Below are positions 25,751 to 34,044 of a DNA stretch of 64,000 bases, one piece after another. Both the position numbers and the translations under genes were made by a program. The notes beneath the pieces are model-generated. The model was not told where the DNA came from. It saw only the letters and a list, made by a program, of their open reading frames with translations, and made no database searches. This stretch comes from Duganella sp. Root336D2 (GTDB lineage Bacteria > Pseudomonadota > Gammaproteobacteria > Burkholderiales > Burkholderiaceae_D). The stretch's first letter is position 1; the number at the start of each line of letters is the position of its first letter. The DNA lies in the NCBI RefSeq assembly GCF_001425005.1, contig NZ_LMDB01000001.1:704340-768339 (forward strand), read 5' to 3'.

Positions 25751-26596
25751 ATGGACATGATCAGCGAACACGTTTGCCATGGTGGAGTGCAGCGCTTCTA
25801 CCGGCATGAGTCGGAAGCGATTGGCTTGCCAATGCGCTTCTCCATCTTCATTCCGCCGCAGGCAGCGCAAGGGCCCTTGCCCGCGCTGTTCTATCTCGCG
25901 GGACTCACCTGCAGCGAGGAGACCTTTGCCATCAAGGCCGGCGCGCAGCAGCATGCCGCGCGTGAAGGCTTGGTCCTCATCGCGCCGGACACCAGTCCGC
26001 GCGGCACGGGCATTGAAGGTGAAACAGCGTGCTGGGATTTCGGCGAAGGCGCGGGCTTCTACCTCGATGCGACGCAAGCGCCGTGGTCGCAGCATTACCG
26101 CATGGAGAGCTACATCCACGAGCTGCGCCAACTGGTGATCGATGAACTGCCGGTCGATGCCAAGCGCATCGGCATCTTCGGCCATTCGATGGGTGGGCAT
26201 GGCGCCTTGACGCTGGCCTTGCGCAGGCCGGACCTGTTCCGCAGCGTATCGGCCTTCGCGCCGATTGCGGCGCCGGTACGCTGCCCTTGGGGGCAGAAAG
26301 CGTTCGAGGGCTACCTGGGGCCGGACAAGGAGACCTGGCTGCAGCACGACGCCAGCGCATTGATGTCGGTACAGGACGAAGCACCCTTCCCTAATGGCAT
26401 CCTGATCGACCAGGGCCTGGCCGACAAATTCCTTGAGGAGCAGTTATATCCGGGAGTGTTCGAGGATGCGTGCCGCGCCGCCGGACAGCCTTTGGAGCTG
26501 CGCCGGCATGCGGGCTACGATCATGGCTACTACTTTATTTCGAGCTTCATTGGCGACCATGTGAAGCTGCATAGCCGCCAGTTAAAAGAGCTTTGA
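25751..26596 (+). CDS. fghA: S-formylglutathione hydrolase
   Basis: Serine esterase of the esterase D family that hydrolyses S-formylglutathione to formate and glutathione in formaldehyde detoxification. The 281-residue protein shows GLTCSEETFAIKAGAQQ (about residues 50-66), the nucleophile elbow GHSMGGHGA and the C-terminal DHGYYFISSFI with the catalytic His. ATGs at 25742 and 25751 are in frame. I prefer 25751, which lies 7 bases after a TACAAT box. The formate it produces could feed the formate dehydrogenase encoded at 11780-16233, though no adhC/frmA is nearby. It converges on cheV across 7 bases. Confidence 0.93.
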   Translation: MDMISEHVCHGGVQRFYRHESEAIGLPMRFSIFIPPQAAQGPLPALFYLAGLTCSEETFAIKAGAQQHAAREGLVLIAPDTSPRGTGIEGETACWDFGEGAGFYLDATQAPWSQHYRMESYIHELRQLVIDELPVDAKRIGIFGHSMGGHGALTLALRRPDLFRSVSAFAPIAAPVRCPWGQKAFEGYLGPDKETWLQHDASALMSVQDEAPFPNGILIDQGLADKFLEEQLYPGVFEDACRAAGQPLELRRHAGYDHGYYFISSFIGDHVKLHSRQLKEL

Positions 26597-26603
26597 AGCG
26601 ACA

Positions 26604-27557
26604 TTACTTCGTAAGCACCTTGCGGATCGTTTCCGCAAGTTCTTCCGCTACGAACTTGGCCACGTAGGCGTCAGCACCGACGCCCTTTACGTGGTCCTCG
26701 TTGGTCTTGCCGGACAACGAAGAATGGATCACCACCGGGATCTTGGAGAAGCGCGCATCCTGCTTCACCAAGCGGGTCAGCGTGAAGCCATCCATCTCCG
26801 GCATTTCCAGGTCGGTCAGCACCAGGGCCACACGGTCTTCCACCGGAATGCCTTCGGCCTTGCAGCCTTCGGCGATGTGATTGAGCTTGTCCCACGCTTC
26901 CTTACCGGTCTTCATCATCACGAACGGCGCATGCATGGCTTCCAGGCCGCGCTCGATCAGGTTGCGCGCAACGACCGAATCGTCAGCAGCCAGGATGAAG
27001 GTACCTGGCTTCAGCGGCAGGCGGCCGACGGCGGTTTCGTCGATTTCCTTACCGTCGCTTGGGGACAGGTTGCGCAGGATGGTTTCCACATCCAGCACCT
27101 GCGCCAGGCGGGTGTTCTGCACGTCGCCATCGACGCGCGCAATCGAGGTCACCATGCCGCTACCGTGGCTGCCTTCAGCGCTCAGCACCTGGCTCCAGTC
27201 CAGGCGCACGATCTCGTCCACCGATTCAACGGCGAAGGCTTGCGTGGTGCGCGCGAACTCCGTCACCAGCATGATGTTCAGGCCAGTCTTTGGCTTGACG
27301 CCGACAATGCCCGGCAAGTCCATCACAGGAATAATCTGGCCGCGCAGGTTGACCACACCCAGCATATGCGGCTCCGAACCTGCGACGGCGGTCACGGTCG
27401 GCATCGCAACAATCTCGCGGATCTTGAAGACGTTAATGCCGTATAACTCGGAATTGCCACTGGTGCCATCGACACCGAGGCGGAACAACAGCAGCTCGAA
27501 CTTGTTGGAGTTTGTGAGGTTGCTACGCTCGTCAACTTCTTGTTGAACGGAATTCAT
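26604..27557 (-). CDS. cheV: chemotaxis coupling protein CheV
   Basis: CheW-like coupling domain (about residues 20-170) joined to a response-regulator receiver domain (about 190-317), the CheV architecture that links receptors to CheA and allows phosphorylation-dependent adaptation. The receiver has AADDS near its start, the phospho-acceptor Asp in VLTDLEMPEMDG, and the Lys in AKFVAEELAE. The CheW part has GVVNLRGQIIPVMDL. The ATG at 27557 is preceded by GGAGCGATCG. No other chemotaxis genes are in the window, which is common for cheV. Confidence 0.94.
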   Translation of the reverse strand: MNSVQQEVDERSNLTNSNKFELLLFRLGVDGTSGNSELYGINVFKIREIVAMPTVTAVAGSEPHMLGVVNLRGQIIPVMDLPGIVGVKPKTGLNIMLVTEFARTTQAFAVESVDEIVRLDWSQVLSAEGSHGSGMVTSIARVDGDVQNTRLAQVLDVETILRNLSPSDGKEIDETAVGRLPLKPGTFILAADDSVVARNLIERGLEAMHAPFVMMKTGKEAWDKLNHIAEGCKAEGIPVEDRVALVLTDLEMPEMDGFTLTRLVKQDARFSKIPVVIHSSLSGKTNEDHVKGVGADAYVAKFVAEELAETIRKVLTK

Positions 27558-27661
27558 CGATCGCTCCAGTCTGCTTTAAATGGCATTCCCTTTGGTATGG
27601 AATGTTTCGGCAGTATACCGGCCTTTTTTTGACATCCGGGAGCGATGAGGGGCAGAAACAA

Positions 27662-27689
27662 CAAAAAAAGGACGCACGTTGGCGTCCTT
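27662..27689 (-). terminator. Rho-independent terminator after tRNA-Gly
   Basis: On the minus strand AAGGACGC and its complement (27682-27689 and 27668-27675) form an 8-bp stem with a 6-base loop, followed by a run of seven T (27669-27663). It lies 11 bases past the tRNA CCA end. Confidence 0.85.
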
Positions 27690-27699
27690 CTAAGAATTC

Positions 27700-27775
27700 T
27701 GGAGCGGGAAAAGAGTCTCGAACTCTCGACCTCAACCTTGGCAAGGTTGCGCTCTACCAACTGAGCTATTCCCGC
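27700..27775 (-). tRNA. tRNA-Gly(GCC)
   Basis: A 76-base cloverleaf with encoded CCA. The acceptor stem pairs GCGGGAA (27775-27769) with TTCCCGC (27710-27704). The D arm begins TAGCTCAGTTGG. The anticodon arm is CAACC-TTGCCAA-GGTTG with anticodon GCC, and the T arm contains GTTCGAGAC. The discriminator base is T, as expected for tRNA-Gly. It stands alone between cheV and the antiporter, with its own terminator. Confidence 0.97.
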
Positions 27776-27840
27776 AGGGGAGGCGCTATTATGACAGCCA
27801 CTATCCAGAGTGACAAGTTCTTTTTCGTTTGTCATGCCCC

Positions 27841-27846
27841 TATAAT
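27841..27846 (+). promoter_or_regulatory. -10 box for the antiporter operon, leaderless arrangement
   Basis: A perfect TATAAT ending 6 bases before the ATG at 27853. No Shine-Dalgarno fits in between. A weak TTCTTT lies 17 bases upstream as possible -35. Confidence 0.6.
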
Positions 27847-27852
27847 ATCCGC

Positions 27853-29496
27853 ATGGATTCTATCGAGATAGTTTTGGCAATGCTGCTGGCCGTGATCGCC
27901 AGCGCTTACATGAAGCGGATACTTTCCGGCATTCCCCTGCCCCTGGTGCAGATCGGTCTTGGCGCCAGCATTGCCGCATGGTCGGGCCACGGCATCCAGC
28001 TCGACCCGGAGTTGTTCTTCCTGCTGTTCATCCCGCCGCTGCTGTTCCTCGATGGCTGGCGCATCCCGAACACGGGCCTGTTCCGCGACCGCGTCGTGAT
28101 CCTTGAACTCGCCCTCGGCCTGGTGATCTTCACCGTGCTCGGCGCCGGCTACCTGATTCACTGGATGATCCCCGCCATGCCGCTGCCGGTGGCATTTGCG
28201 CTGGCGGCAATCCTGTCGCCAACCGACCCGGTTGCCGTCGGCTCGATCGCCTCGCGCGCACCGATCCCGAAACGCCTGATGCACATCCTGGAAGGCGAAG
28301 CGCTGTTGAACGACGCCAGCGGCCTGGTGTGCTTCCGCTTTGCCGTGGCGGCCGCACTGACCGGCTCCTTCTCGCTGGCCAACGCTTCGCTGACCTTTGT
28401 CTGGCTGGCAGCGGCAGGCATCGCGACGGGTGTTGCCGTGACCGGCGCCATCGCATGGCTGCAGGGCCGGCTGACCACGCGCTACGGCGAGCCTGCCGGC
28501 TCGCCAATCCTGGTCAGCCTGCTGATTCCATTTGGCGCCTACCTGGTCGCCGAGCGCCTGCATGCTTCCGGCATCCTGGCCGCCGTGGCGGCGGGCATCA
28601 CCATGAGTTATGTGGAGCTGGGCGGCCAGGCACTGGCCGCAACCCGCATCCAGCGCACCGCCGTATGGGACACGGTGCAGTTCACGCTGAACGGTGTGAT
28701 GTTCGTGCTGCTCGGCGAGCAGTTGCCTGACATCCTGCGCGGCGCCAGCGAGTCGCTGGAGCAGAGCGGCCATATCAATCCATGGTGGCTGGTGCTGTAT
28801 GCCTTCGCCATCAGCTTCGGCTTGATTGCGCTGCGCTTTGCCTGGGTGTGGGCAACGCTGCGCGTGACCCTGTATCGCCGCAGCCGGCGCGCCTCCCCGG
28901 CGCAAGGCGGCAAGCCGCACTGGCGCCTGCTGCTGGCAACTGCGCTGGCCGGTGCGCGCGGTGCGATCACACTGGCCGGCGTGCTGACCTTGCCACTGTT
29001 CATGCCGAACGGCGATCCTTTCCCGGCGCGCGACCTGACCATTTTGCTGGCCAGCTCGGTGATCCTGATTTCCCTGCTGGCGGCAAGTGTCGGTTTGCCG
29101 CGCCTGTTGGGCAGCATGCGCTTGCCGGAAGAGCCGGCAGAGCGGCAGCAGGAAGATATGGCGCGGCGCCAGGCAGCATCGGCGGCGATCGCAGCCATCG
29201 AGCGCGCCGAACTGGCGTTGGCCGACGCCCACCATCCCGACGTGCTGCCGCAAGCGGCGGCGCGCGTAATCGCGCTGTACGAGTACCGCCTGAATGTGGC
29301 CTGGTCGGCGGAAGACCAGAACAAGGAACACTTCCGCAAGCTGGACCGCGCCGAGCGCGAACTGCGCCTTGCCGCCATGGTGGCCGAACGCCAGGCTATC
29401 TTCGACCTGGCGCGCCACCACACCATTTCCGACGAAACGGCACGCAAGCTGGTGCGCGAGATTGACCTCGTCGAAGCACGCCACCAGAAGAAATGA
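27853..29496 (+). CDS. Na+/H+ antiporter (CPA1/NhaP type)
   Basis: Inner-membrane monovalent cation/proton antiporter of 547 residues. About 12 hydrophobic helices fill residues 1-410. The transport motif AAILSPTDPVAVGSIAS (about residues 116-132) carries the conserved Asp, and EGEALLNDASGLVCF (about 146-160) the second conserved acid/Asp pair. The C-terminal ~130 residues are a soluble helical tail with many Glu/Arg/Ala. I chose the ATG at 27853, 6 bases after a perfect TATAAT; 8 upstream codons in frame would lie inside the promoter. Its stop overlaps the histidine kinase start by four bases. Confidence 0.88.
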   Translation: MDSIEIVLAMLLAVIASAYMKRILSGIPLPLVQIGLGASIAAWSGHGIQLDPELFFLLFIPPLLFLDGWRIPNTGLFRDRVVILELALGLVIFTVLGAGYLIHWMIPAMPLPVAFALAAILSPTDPVAVGSIASRAPIPKRLMHILEGEALLNDASGLVCFRFAVAAALTGSFSLANASLTFVWLAAAGIATGVAVTGAIAWLQGRLTTRYGEPAGSPILVSLLIPFGAYLVAERLHASGILAAVAAGITMSYVELGGQALAATRIQRTAVWDTVQFTLNGVMFVLLGEQLPDILRGASESLEQSGHINPWWLVLYAFAISFGLIALRFAWVWATLRVTLYRRSRRASPAQGGKPHWRLLLATALAGARGAITLAGVLTLPLFMPNGDPFPARDLTILLASSVILISLLAASVGLPRLLGSMRLPEEPAERQQEDMARRQAASAAIAAIERAELALADAHHPDVLPQAAARVIALYEYRLNVAWSAEDQNKEHFRKLDRAERELRLAAMVAERQAIFDLARHHTISDETARKLVREIDLVEARHQKK

Positions 29497-30545
29497 ACCG
29501 GCGCGCCACCCTTTCACTCGCTGGCGCGTGGCTGCTGTTCTGGGCCCTGATGGTGGCGACGGCGATCCAGGACTTCCTGCGCCATGACGACCATGGGCCG
29601 CTGTGGCAACCCATCCTGTGGGAGTCGTCGTCGATGGTCGTGGCCTCCCTGCTGCTGGCGATGCAAAGGCTTGCCACGCGGCGCCATGACACCCTGCTGG
29701 CAACTCCCGCGCCCTGGTTTGCACGGCAGGCTCTATGGCTGCCGGTATGGTGGATACTGTTTACGCCGTTGGCGTTTGGCATCCGGCACGGCGTGTACGC
29801 CCTGCTGGGCGCGGAGTACCAGCATGAACCCTGGGGCGAGACCTTGCTTTACGAGAACGTGAAGATTTCGGTCTTCGTCATTATTTTTACCCTGATTACC
29901 TTTGGCGTGCTGTCGTATCGCGCCGCCGAACAAGCCAATGCCAACTGGCGGACGGCCCAGCTGCACCAGCTTACGCAGCAGATGCAGCCGCATTTCCTGT
30001 TCAACGCGCTGAACACCATTTCTTCGCTGATGCACACCGACGTCGAACGCGCCGATGCGACGCTGGTGCAGTTGGCCGATGTCCTGCGCGCGACGCTGGA
30101 CGTCAGCGGCCAGCAGCAGGCGCCATTGTCGACCGAACTTCGCCTGTTGCGCGGTTATGCGCGGCTGATGGAGGAGCGCTTTGCGGACCGCGTGCAGATC
30201 GTCTGGGAAATTGATGCGGCCTGCAGCGATTGCCTGGTGCCGGTGATGAGCATGCAGCCTTTGCTGGAAAACGTCTTCAAGCACACCGTCGAACGGCGTC
30301 GCGGCGTGACGAAGATCGCCATCAGCGCGAAACGCGATAGCGGTGCTTTGCTGCTCACAGTCAGCGACGATGCCGGGCACCTCGCTGCGCACGGCACCGA
30401 TAGCGGCGTTGCGGTAAGCGGTATCGGTGTGCGTAACTTGCGCGAAAGGCTGCAAGCACTGCACGGCGAACAGGCGACGCTTCAGTTGCGGCAGCTCGCA
30501 CCTGCTGGCGTGCGCGCTCAAATGAGGTTGCCATGCGTATCCTGA
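29493..30545 (+). CDS. LytS/AlgZ-type membrane sensor histidine kinase
   Basis: Sensor kinase of 350 residues. Four hydrophobic helices (about residues 8-28, 46-58, 72-95 and 125-145) are followed by the His_kinase domain with QMQPHFLFNALNTISSLMH (about 163-181), whose PHFLFN His is the phosphorylation site. An HATPase domain follows with PLLENVFKH (N box) and GIGVRNLRERL (G box). It lies between the antiporter (ATGA overlap) and the LytTR regulator (13-base overlap), so the three act as one operon. The signal is unknown; ion or pH status is a reasonable guess from the antiporter. Confidence 0.9.
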   Translation: MNRRATLSLAGAWLLFWALMVATAIQDFLRHDDHGPLWQPILWESSSMVVASLLLAMQRLATRRHDTLLATPAPWFARQALWLPVWWILFTPLAFGIRHGVYALLGAEYQHEPWGETLLYENVKISVFVIIFTLITFGVLSYRAAEQANANWRTAQLHQLTQQMQPHFLFNALNTISSLMHTDVERADATLVQLADVLRATLDVSGQQQAPLSTELRLLRGYARLMEERFADRVQIVWEIDAACSDCLVPVMSMQPLLENVFKHTVERRRGVTKIAISAKRDSGALLLTVSDDAGHLAAHGTDSGVAVSGIGVRNLRERLQALHGEQATLQLRQLAPAGVRAQMRLPCVS

Positions 30546-31258
30546 TCGTTGACGACGAGCGCCCTGCGCGCGACAAGCTGCGCCGCATGCTGGCGCAGGA
30601 GGCGGACATCACCGCCATCGAGGAGGCACGCGATGGCGTGGAGGCGCTGGAGCAAGCCGCCAGCTTCGCACCTGACGCCATTTTCCTCGACGTGCAGATG
30701 CCAGAAGTCAGCGGCCTGGAAGTGGCCGCCTCCCTGCCCCATCCGGCGCCGCTGATCGTGTTTGCCACCGCCTTCGATGAATACGCCGTGCCGGCCTTCG
30801 ATGCCAACGCCATCGACTACCTGCTGAAGCCCTTTGACTCTGCCCGCCTGCAACGCGCCATGCAGCGCCTGCGTGAACGCCTGGCAAGCCGCGCACTGCA
30901 AGGGGAGCGCGCTCCGGGCGCCATCGGCCTGCCGCTTCAGCAGCTGCTGGTCAGCGAGCGCGGCGGCACCCGCGTGGTCGCCGTCGCCGACATCCAATGG
31001 CTGGAGACAGCCGACAATTACGTGGTGCTGCACACCTCACAGGGCACCCCGCTGTTGCGCCAGACCCTGACCGACCTGCTGGACAGCCTGGGCAAGCAAT
31101 TCGTGCGCTGCCACCGCCGCGCCGCCGTCCGGCTATCCCTCATCGACAAGATCGACCTGGAAGGCCGACTGGTCCTGCGCAACGGCGCCCTCGTGCCGCT
31201 TGGGCGCAACTTCAAGGCAGCCATACTGGAGGCCGTCACCCATCGGCAATCCCGATAA
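30533..31258 (+). CDS. LytTR-family response regulator
   Basis: DNA-binding response regulator of 241 residues. The receiver domain (about 1-120) has the acidic pair in VDDERPARDKLRR, the phospho-acceptor Asp in AIFLDVQMPEVSG, and the Lys in YLLKPFDSARL. The LytTR DNA-binding domain (about 140-241) shows VADIQWLETADNYVVLH, RCHRRAAVRLSLID and the terminal VPLGRNFKAAIL. Partner of the kinase gene that it overlaps by 13 bases. LytTR proteins bind paired direct repeats; I did not find an obvious pair in the 300 bases upstream of the antiporter. Confidence 0.92.
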   Translation: MRILIVDDERPARDKLRRMLAQEADITAIEEARDGVEALEQAASFAPDAIFLDVQMPEVSGLEVAASLPHPAPLIVFATAFDEYAVPAFDANAIDYLLKPFDSARLQRAMQRLRERLASRALQGERAPGAIGLPLQQLLVSERGGTRVVAVADIQWLETADNYVVLHTSQGTPLLRQTLTDLLDSLGKQFVRCHRRAAVRLSLIDKIDLEGRLVLRNGALVPLGRNFKAAILEAVTHRQSR

Positions 31259-31335
31259 CTGCAATCGCCAATTCCCGTTTCCATTTCAAGCGATGAGCCG
31301 CGACAATGACCCGGCTCACAACGGAGGGAGAAAGC

Positions 31336-32052
31336 ATGGAACGGGTATTGATCGCCGGCGGCAGCTCCGGCATGGGATTGGCGCTTGCGGAGCGCCTGCT
31401 GCACGAGGATTGCGCGGTGACGATCGCAGGCCGCTCGAGCGCAAAGCTGGCCGGCGCGCGGGAGAAGCTGCAGAACGCGCCGCAGCTCGCAACCGTCGCA
31501 GCAGACATCACACAGGAGGATCAGCTTGCCAACATGTTTGCGCAATGCGGCCCGTTCGATCACATCGTCTGCACCGCGGCAGACATCGGCGGCGCATACC
31601 AGCTCTTGCCGGACATCGATATCGCAGTGATGCGCAAGGCAATGGATTCCAAACTGGTCGGCCCGCTCTTGCTGGCCAAATACGGCGCGCCCTCGCTGCC
31701 AGCCTCCGGCAGTATCACCTTCACCTCAGGCATCGCCTGGTGCCGGCCAGCGGCACGCGGCTCGGTGGTGGCCGCGATCAACGGCGGGCTTAACTCGCTC
31801 ACCTACGCACTGGCGGTGGAACTGGCGCCCATCCGCGTCAATGCAGTTTCGCCTGGCTGGGTCGACTCGCCGATCTGGGAATTTGTCGCCGGCGATGCAA
31901 AGGCCGGCATGCTCGAAGGCATGGCAAAGAAGTTACCGGTTGGGCGCGTCGGCAGCGTCGGCGACATTGCCGACGCGATCTGCTTCCTCATGCGCAACCG
32001 CTTCGCCACCGGCAGCGTATTGCATGTCGACGGTGGACACCGGATGGTGTAG
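31336..32052 (+). CDS. atypical short-chain dehydrogenase/reductase
   Basis: Rossmann-fold oxidoreductase of 238 residues. The cofactor motif is GGSSGMGLA (residues 7-15), AGRSS after strand 2 hints at NADP, and PIRVNAVSPGWVDS is the usual post-active-site strand. The catalytic YxxxK is missing: after FTSGIAW, where Tyr and Lys are expected, the sequence reads GSVVAAINGGL. Such atypical SDRs form a known subgroup of uncertain activity. The ATG at 31336 follows GGAGGGAG. It converges on the LysR gene with an antisense overlap of about 120 bases. Confidence 0.84.
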   Translation: MERVLIAGGSSGMGLALAERLLHEDCAVTIAGRSSAKLAGAREKLQNAPQLATVAADITQEDQLANMFAQCGPFDHIVCTAADIGGAYQLLPDIDIAVMRKAMDSKLVGPLLLAKYGAPSLPASGSITFTSGIAWCRPAARGSVVAAINGGLNSLTYALAVELAPIRVNAVSPGWVDSPIWEFVAGDAKAGMLEGMAKKLPVGRVGSVGDIADAICFLMRNRFATGSVLHVDGGHRMV

Positions 32053-32931
32053 GCCGAGGCCTTTCTGCCGGACCGCATCCTGGAACCGGCGCAAGGCAGG
32101 CGGCAATTGCCTTGGCCGCCAGGCCATATGGATGCCGACGCGCCCGGTGCCATCCTCCCATGGCAACGCAACGATCCCTGCATCAAGCCCCGCAAAGGCC
32201 AGCCGTGGCATCAACGCACAACCGAACCGGGCGCGAACCATGCTCACTATCGCGCCCAGGCTGCCGTATTCACCAGCCACTTGCGGCAACGGGAATCCTC
32301 GCGTCGAGAACGCGCTGTCAAACATGCCGCGATAGGCGCACCCCTGCGCCGTCACCAGGAAGCGTTCGCCCGCAACATGCTGCGGCCCGACGCTGGCTAA
32401 CTCGCCAAGCACGTGACCGGCCGGCACCAACAATGCCAACTCGTCCGAACCGACGCACTCGCTGTGCAGGCCGCTGTCAGGCGGCGGCTGCGTGAAAGTG
32501 AAACAGAGGTCCAGCGAGCCATCCCGCACCGCTTCGCGCAGCGCGCCAGTGCCTGCCACCTGCAAATCAAGCTGCAGCCCGGGATGCCTGCCCTGAAAGT
32601 CGGCCAGCATCGGCGCCAGCCAATGCGCGCACAAGGTTTCCAGCGCCCCAATCGTCAAGCTGCCCCGCAGCTCCGTATCGCCGGCCACAATGGCGCGCGC
32701 ATCGGCTGCCAGCGCCAACAGGGACTCGGCATATTCCACCAGCTTTCCGCCCGCATCGGTGAGAGCCAACTTACGCTGCGAACGCTCGAACAGCGCCACG
32801 CCTAAATCCGCCTCCAGCGCCTGGATCTGTTCGGTCACGCTGGACTGTGCGAGATGGACCTTCTGCCCCGCCCTGGTGAAGCTGAGCGTGGAAGCCACCG
32901 CAAGAAAAGTTCGTAAATGTTTGAGCTGCAT
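31933..32931 (-). CDS. LysR-family transcriptional regulator with extended C-terminus
   Basis: LysR-type regulator of 332 residues. The N-terminal winged helix-turn-helix is clear: HLRTFLAVASTLSFTRAG, then VHLAQSSVTEQIQALE and LFERSQRKLALTDAG. The effector-binding domain fills about residues 90-295. The last ~40 residues run antisense across the end of the SDR gene and look like shadow coding (HEEADRVGNVADAADAPNR), so the natural stop seems to have been lost or moved. I chose the ATG at 32931 from the usual MQLKHLRTF start of the family. It may regulate the neighbouring SDR, though the two are convergent. Confidence 0.87.
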   Translation of the reverse strand: MQLKHLRTFLAVASTLSFTRAGQKVHLAQSSVTEQIQALEADLGVALFERSQRKLALTDAGGKLVEYAESLLALAADARAIVAGDTELRGSLTIGALETLCAHWLAPMLADFQGRHPGLQLDLQVAGTGALREAVRDGSLDLCFTFTQPPPDSGLHSECVGSDELALLVPAGHVLGELASVGPQHVAGERFLVTAQGCAYRGMFDSAFSTRGFPLPQVAGEYGSLGAIVSMVRARFGCALMPRLAFAGLDAGIVALPWEDGTGRVGIHMAWRPRQLPPALRRFQDAVRQKGLGLHHPVSTVDMQYAAGGEAVAHEEADRVGNVADAADAPNR

Positions 32932-33021
32932 GCTCCGCATTATCGCCGAGATCCCGCATGAAAATCGTTTGAACTTTTGGTAGGCCTGCCTGTCCATACC
33001 AGACTAACCAGGGAGACCATC

Positions 33022-34044
33022 ATGCCAGAACAAAAACTGCTTGCAACCTTGCTGCACATTTCCGACCTGCACATCGGAAGCCTTGATCCAAGCACAGGCG
33101 ATGCCACCATCAGCCAGGCCGTGCAATTCGGCCTGGATAACTTTCCCATATTCGATGGACTGCTCGGGCATCACGCCACTGGCCTGCGCGCCCTCGCAGA
33201 ATTTGTCGAGAAACTGCGCGCCAGCGACGAACAATTCCAGATTCTTGTCACCGGCGACCTGAGTCGCAACGGCGATGCGCATGAACTCGCACTGGCACGC
33301 CGATTCTTTGAAAGCGAAATCGACATTCTTCCACCCAACGGCGATTATGTCGGCCTGCATGCCGCCGGAAAAATCATCACAATTCCTGGGAATCACGATC
33401 ACTGGGCAGGAATACCGGTACCGATAGGTGCGACTCCGTCCAACTTTTACCACTACTTCATTGGTGCCCTTCCCGCCACGCGCAGCCTCCCGCTCGGAAA
33501 TCTGGGCCATGAGCTAACCTTGATTGAACTTGATTCGGATGCCGACATTCGCCCCAATTCCATCCAGCGCAGCTATGCACGAGGCAGCTTCCGCTCGCAA
33601 TTGCAGTTGCTTGACGCCATGCTTGAACCACGCAAAGCACGTGAAGTCCGCGTACTGGTCATCCACCATGCACAGACATGGACAGGATTCAGCCTGGCCA
33701 TAGCCCACGCTACGAAGCAGGCCCTGGATCAGTTCCTGCAACAGCACGAAATTGCCGTGATCTTGTGCGGCCACACGCACAAAGCCTCCGTGCGGCGCCA
33801 CTATGCCGGCGCCAGGGAGTGCTGGGAATGCGGTGCGGGTTCAACGACACAATTTGATGCCGTTCCCCGCAAATGGCGCGTCAGGCTGCGCAAACCGGAC
33901 AGCGTCAACCTCGAGCCGAATGCCTTGATGCTCCACCGCATCTTCGCCGTTGATGGCAGGCTCGAGTGGGCAACGACAACCTACCACCGTTCAGCAACGG
34001 GCTTCACTGCCGTTCATGCCCCGCACGAGTTCGCGTTGCAATAG
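33022..34044 (+). CDS. calcineurin-like metallophosphoesterase
   Basis: Soluble dimetal phosphoesterase of 340 residues. All five family motifs are present in order: SDLHIG (residues 10-15), TGDLSRNGD (about 71-79), PGNHDHW (about 123-129), IHHAQTW and CGHTHKA. No signal peptide or membrane helix is seen, so it is cytoplasmic. The ATG at 33022 follows CAGGGAGACC. GC content is lower than in the neighbours (33301-33360 has 29 G/C of 60), suggesting transfer. It is convergent with the sigma-like gene, with 54 bases of antisense overlap. The substrate, nucleotide or cyclic nucleotide, cannot be told. Confidence 0.87.
   Translation: MPEQKLLATLLHISDLHIGSLDPSTGDATISQAVQFGLDNFPIFDGLLGHHATGLRALAEFVEKLRASDEQFQILVTGDLSRNGDAHELALARRFFESEIDILPPNGDYVGLHAAGKIITIPGNHDHWAGIPVPIGATPSNFYHYFIGALPATRSLPLGNLGHELTLIELDSDADIRPNSIQRSYARGSFRSQLQLLDAMLEPRKAREVRVLVIHHAQTWTGFSLAIAHATKQALDQFLQQHEIAVILCGHTHKASVRRHYAGARECWECGAGSTTQFDAVPRKWRVRLRKPDSVNLEPNALMLHRIFAVDGRLEWATTTYHRSATGFTAVHAPHEFALQ

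Noticed and set aside
27832..29724. 630-codon antisense frame opposite the Na+/H+ antiporter
   Set aside because: Composition is Gln/His/Arg/Gly-rich, typical of antisense shadow; the plus strand has clear membrane helices and transport motifs.
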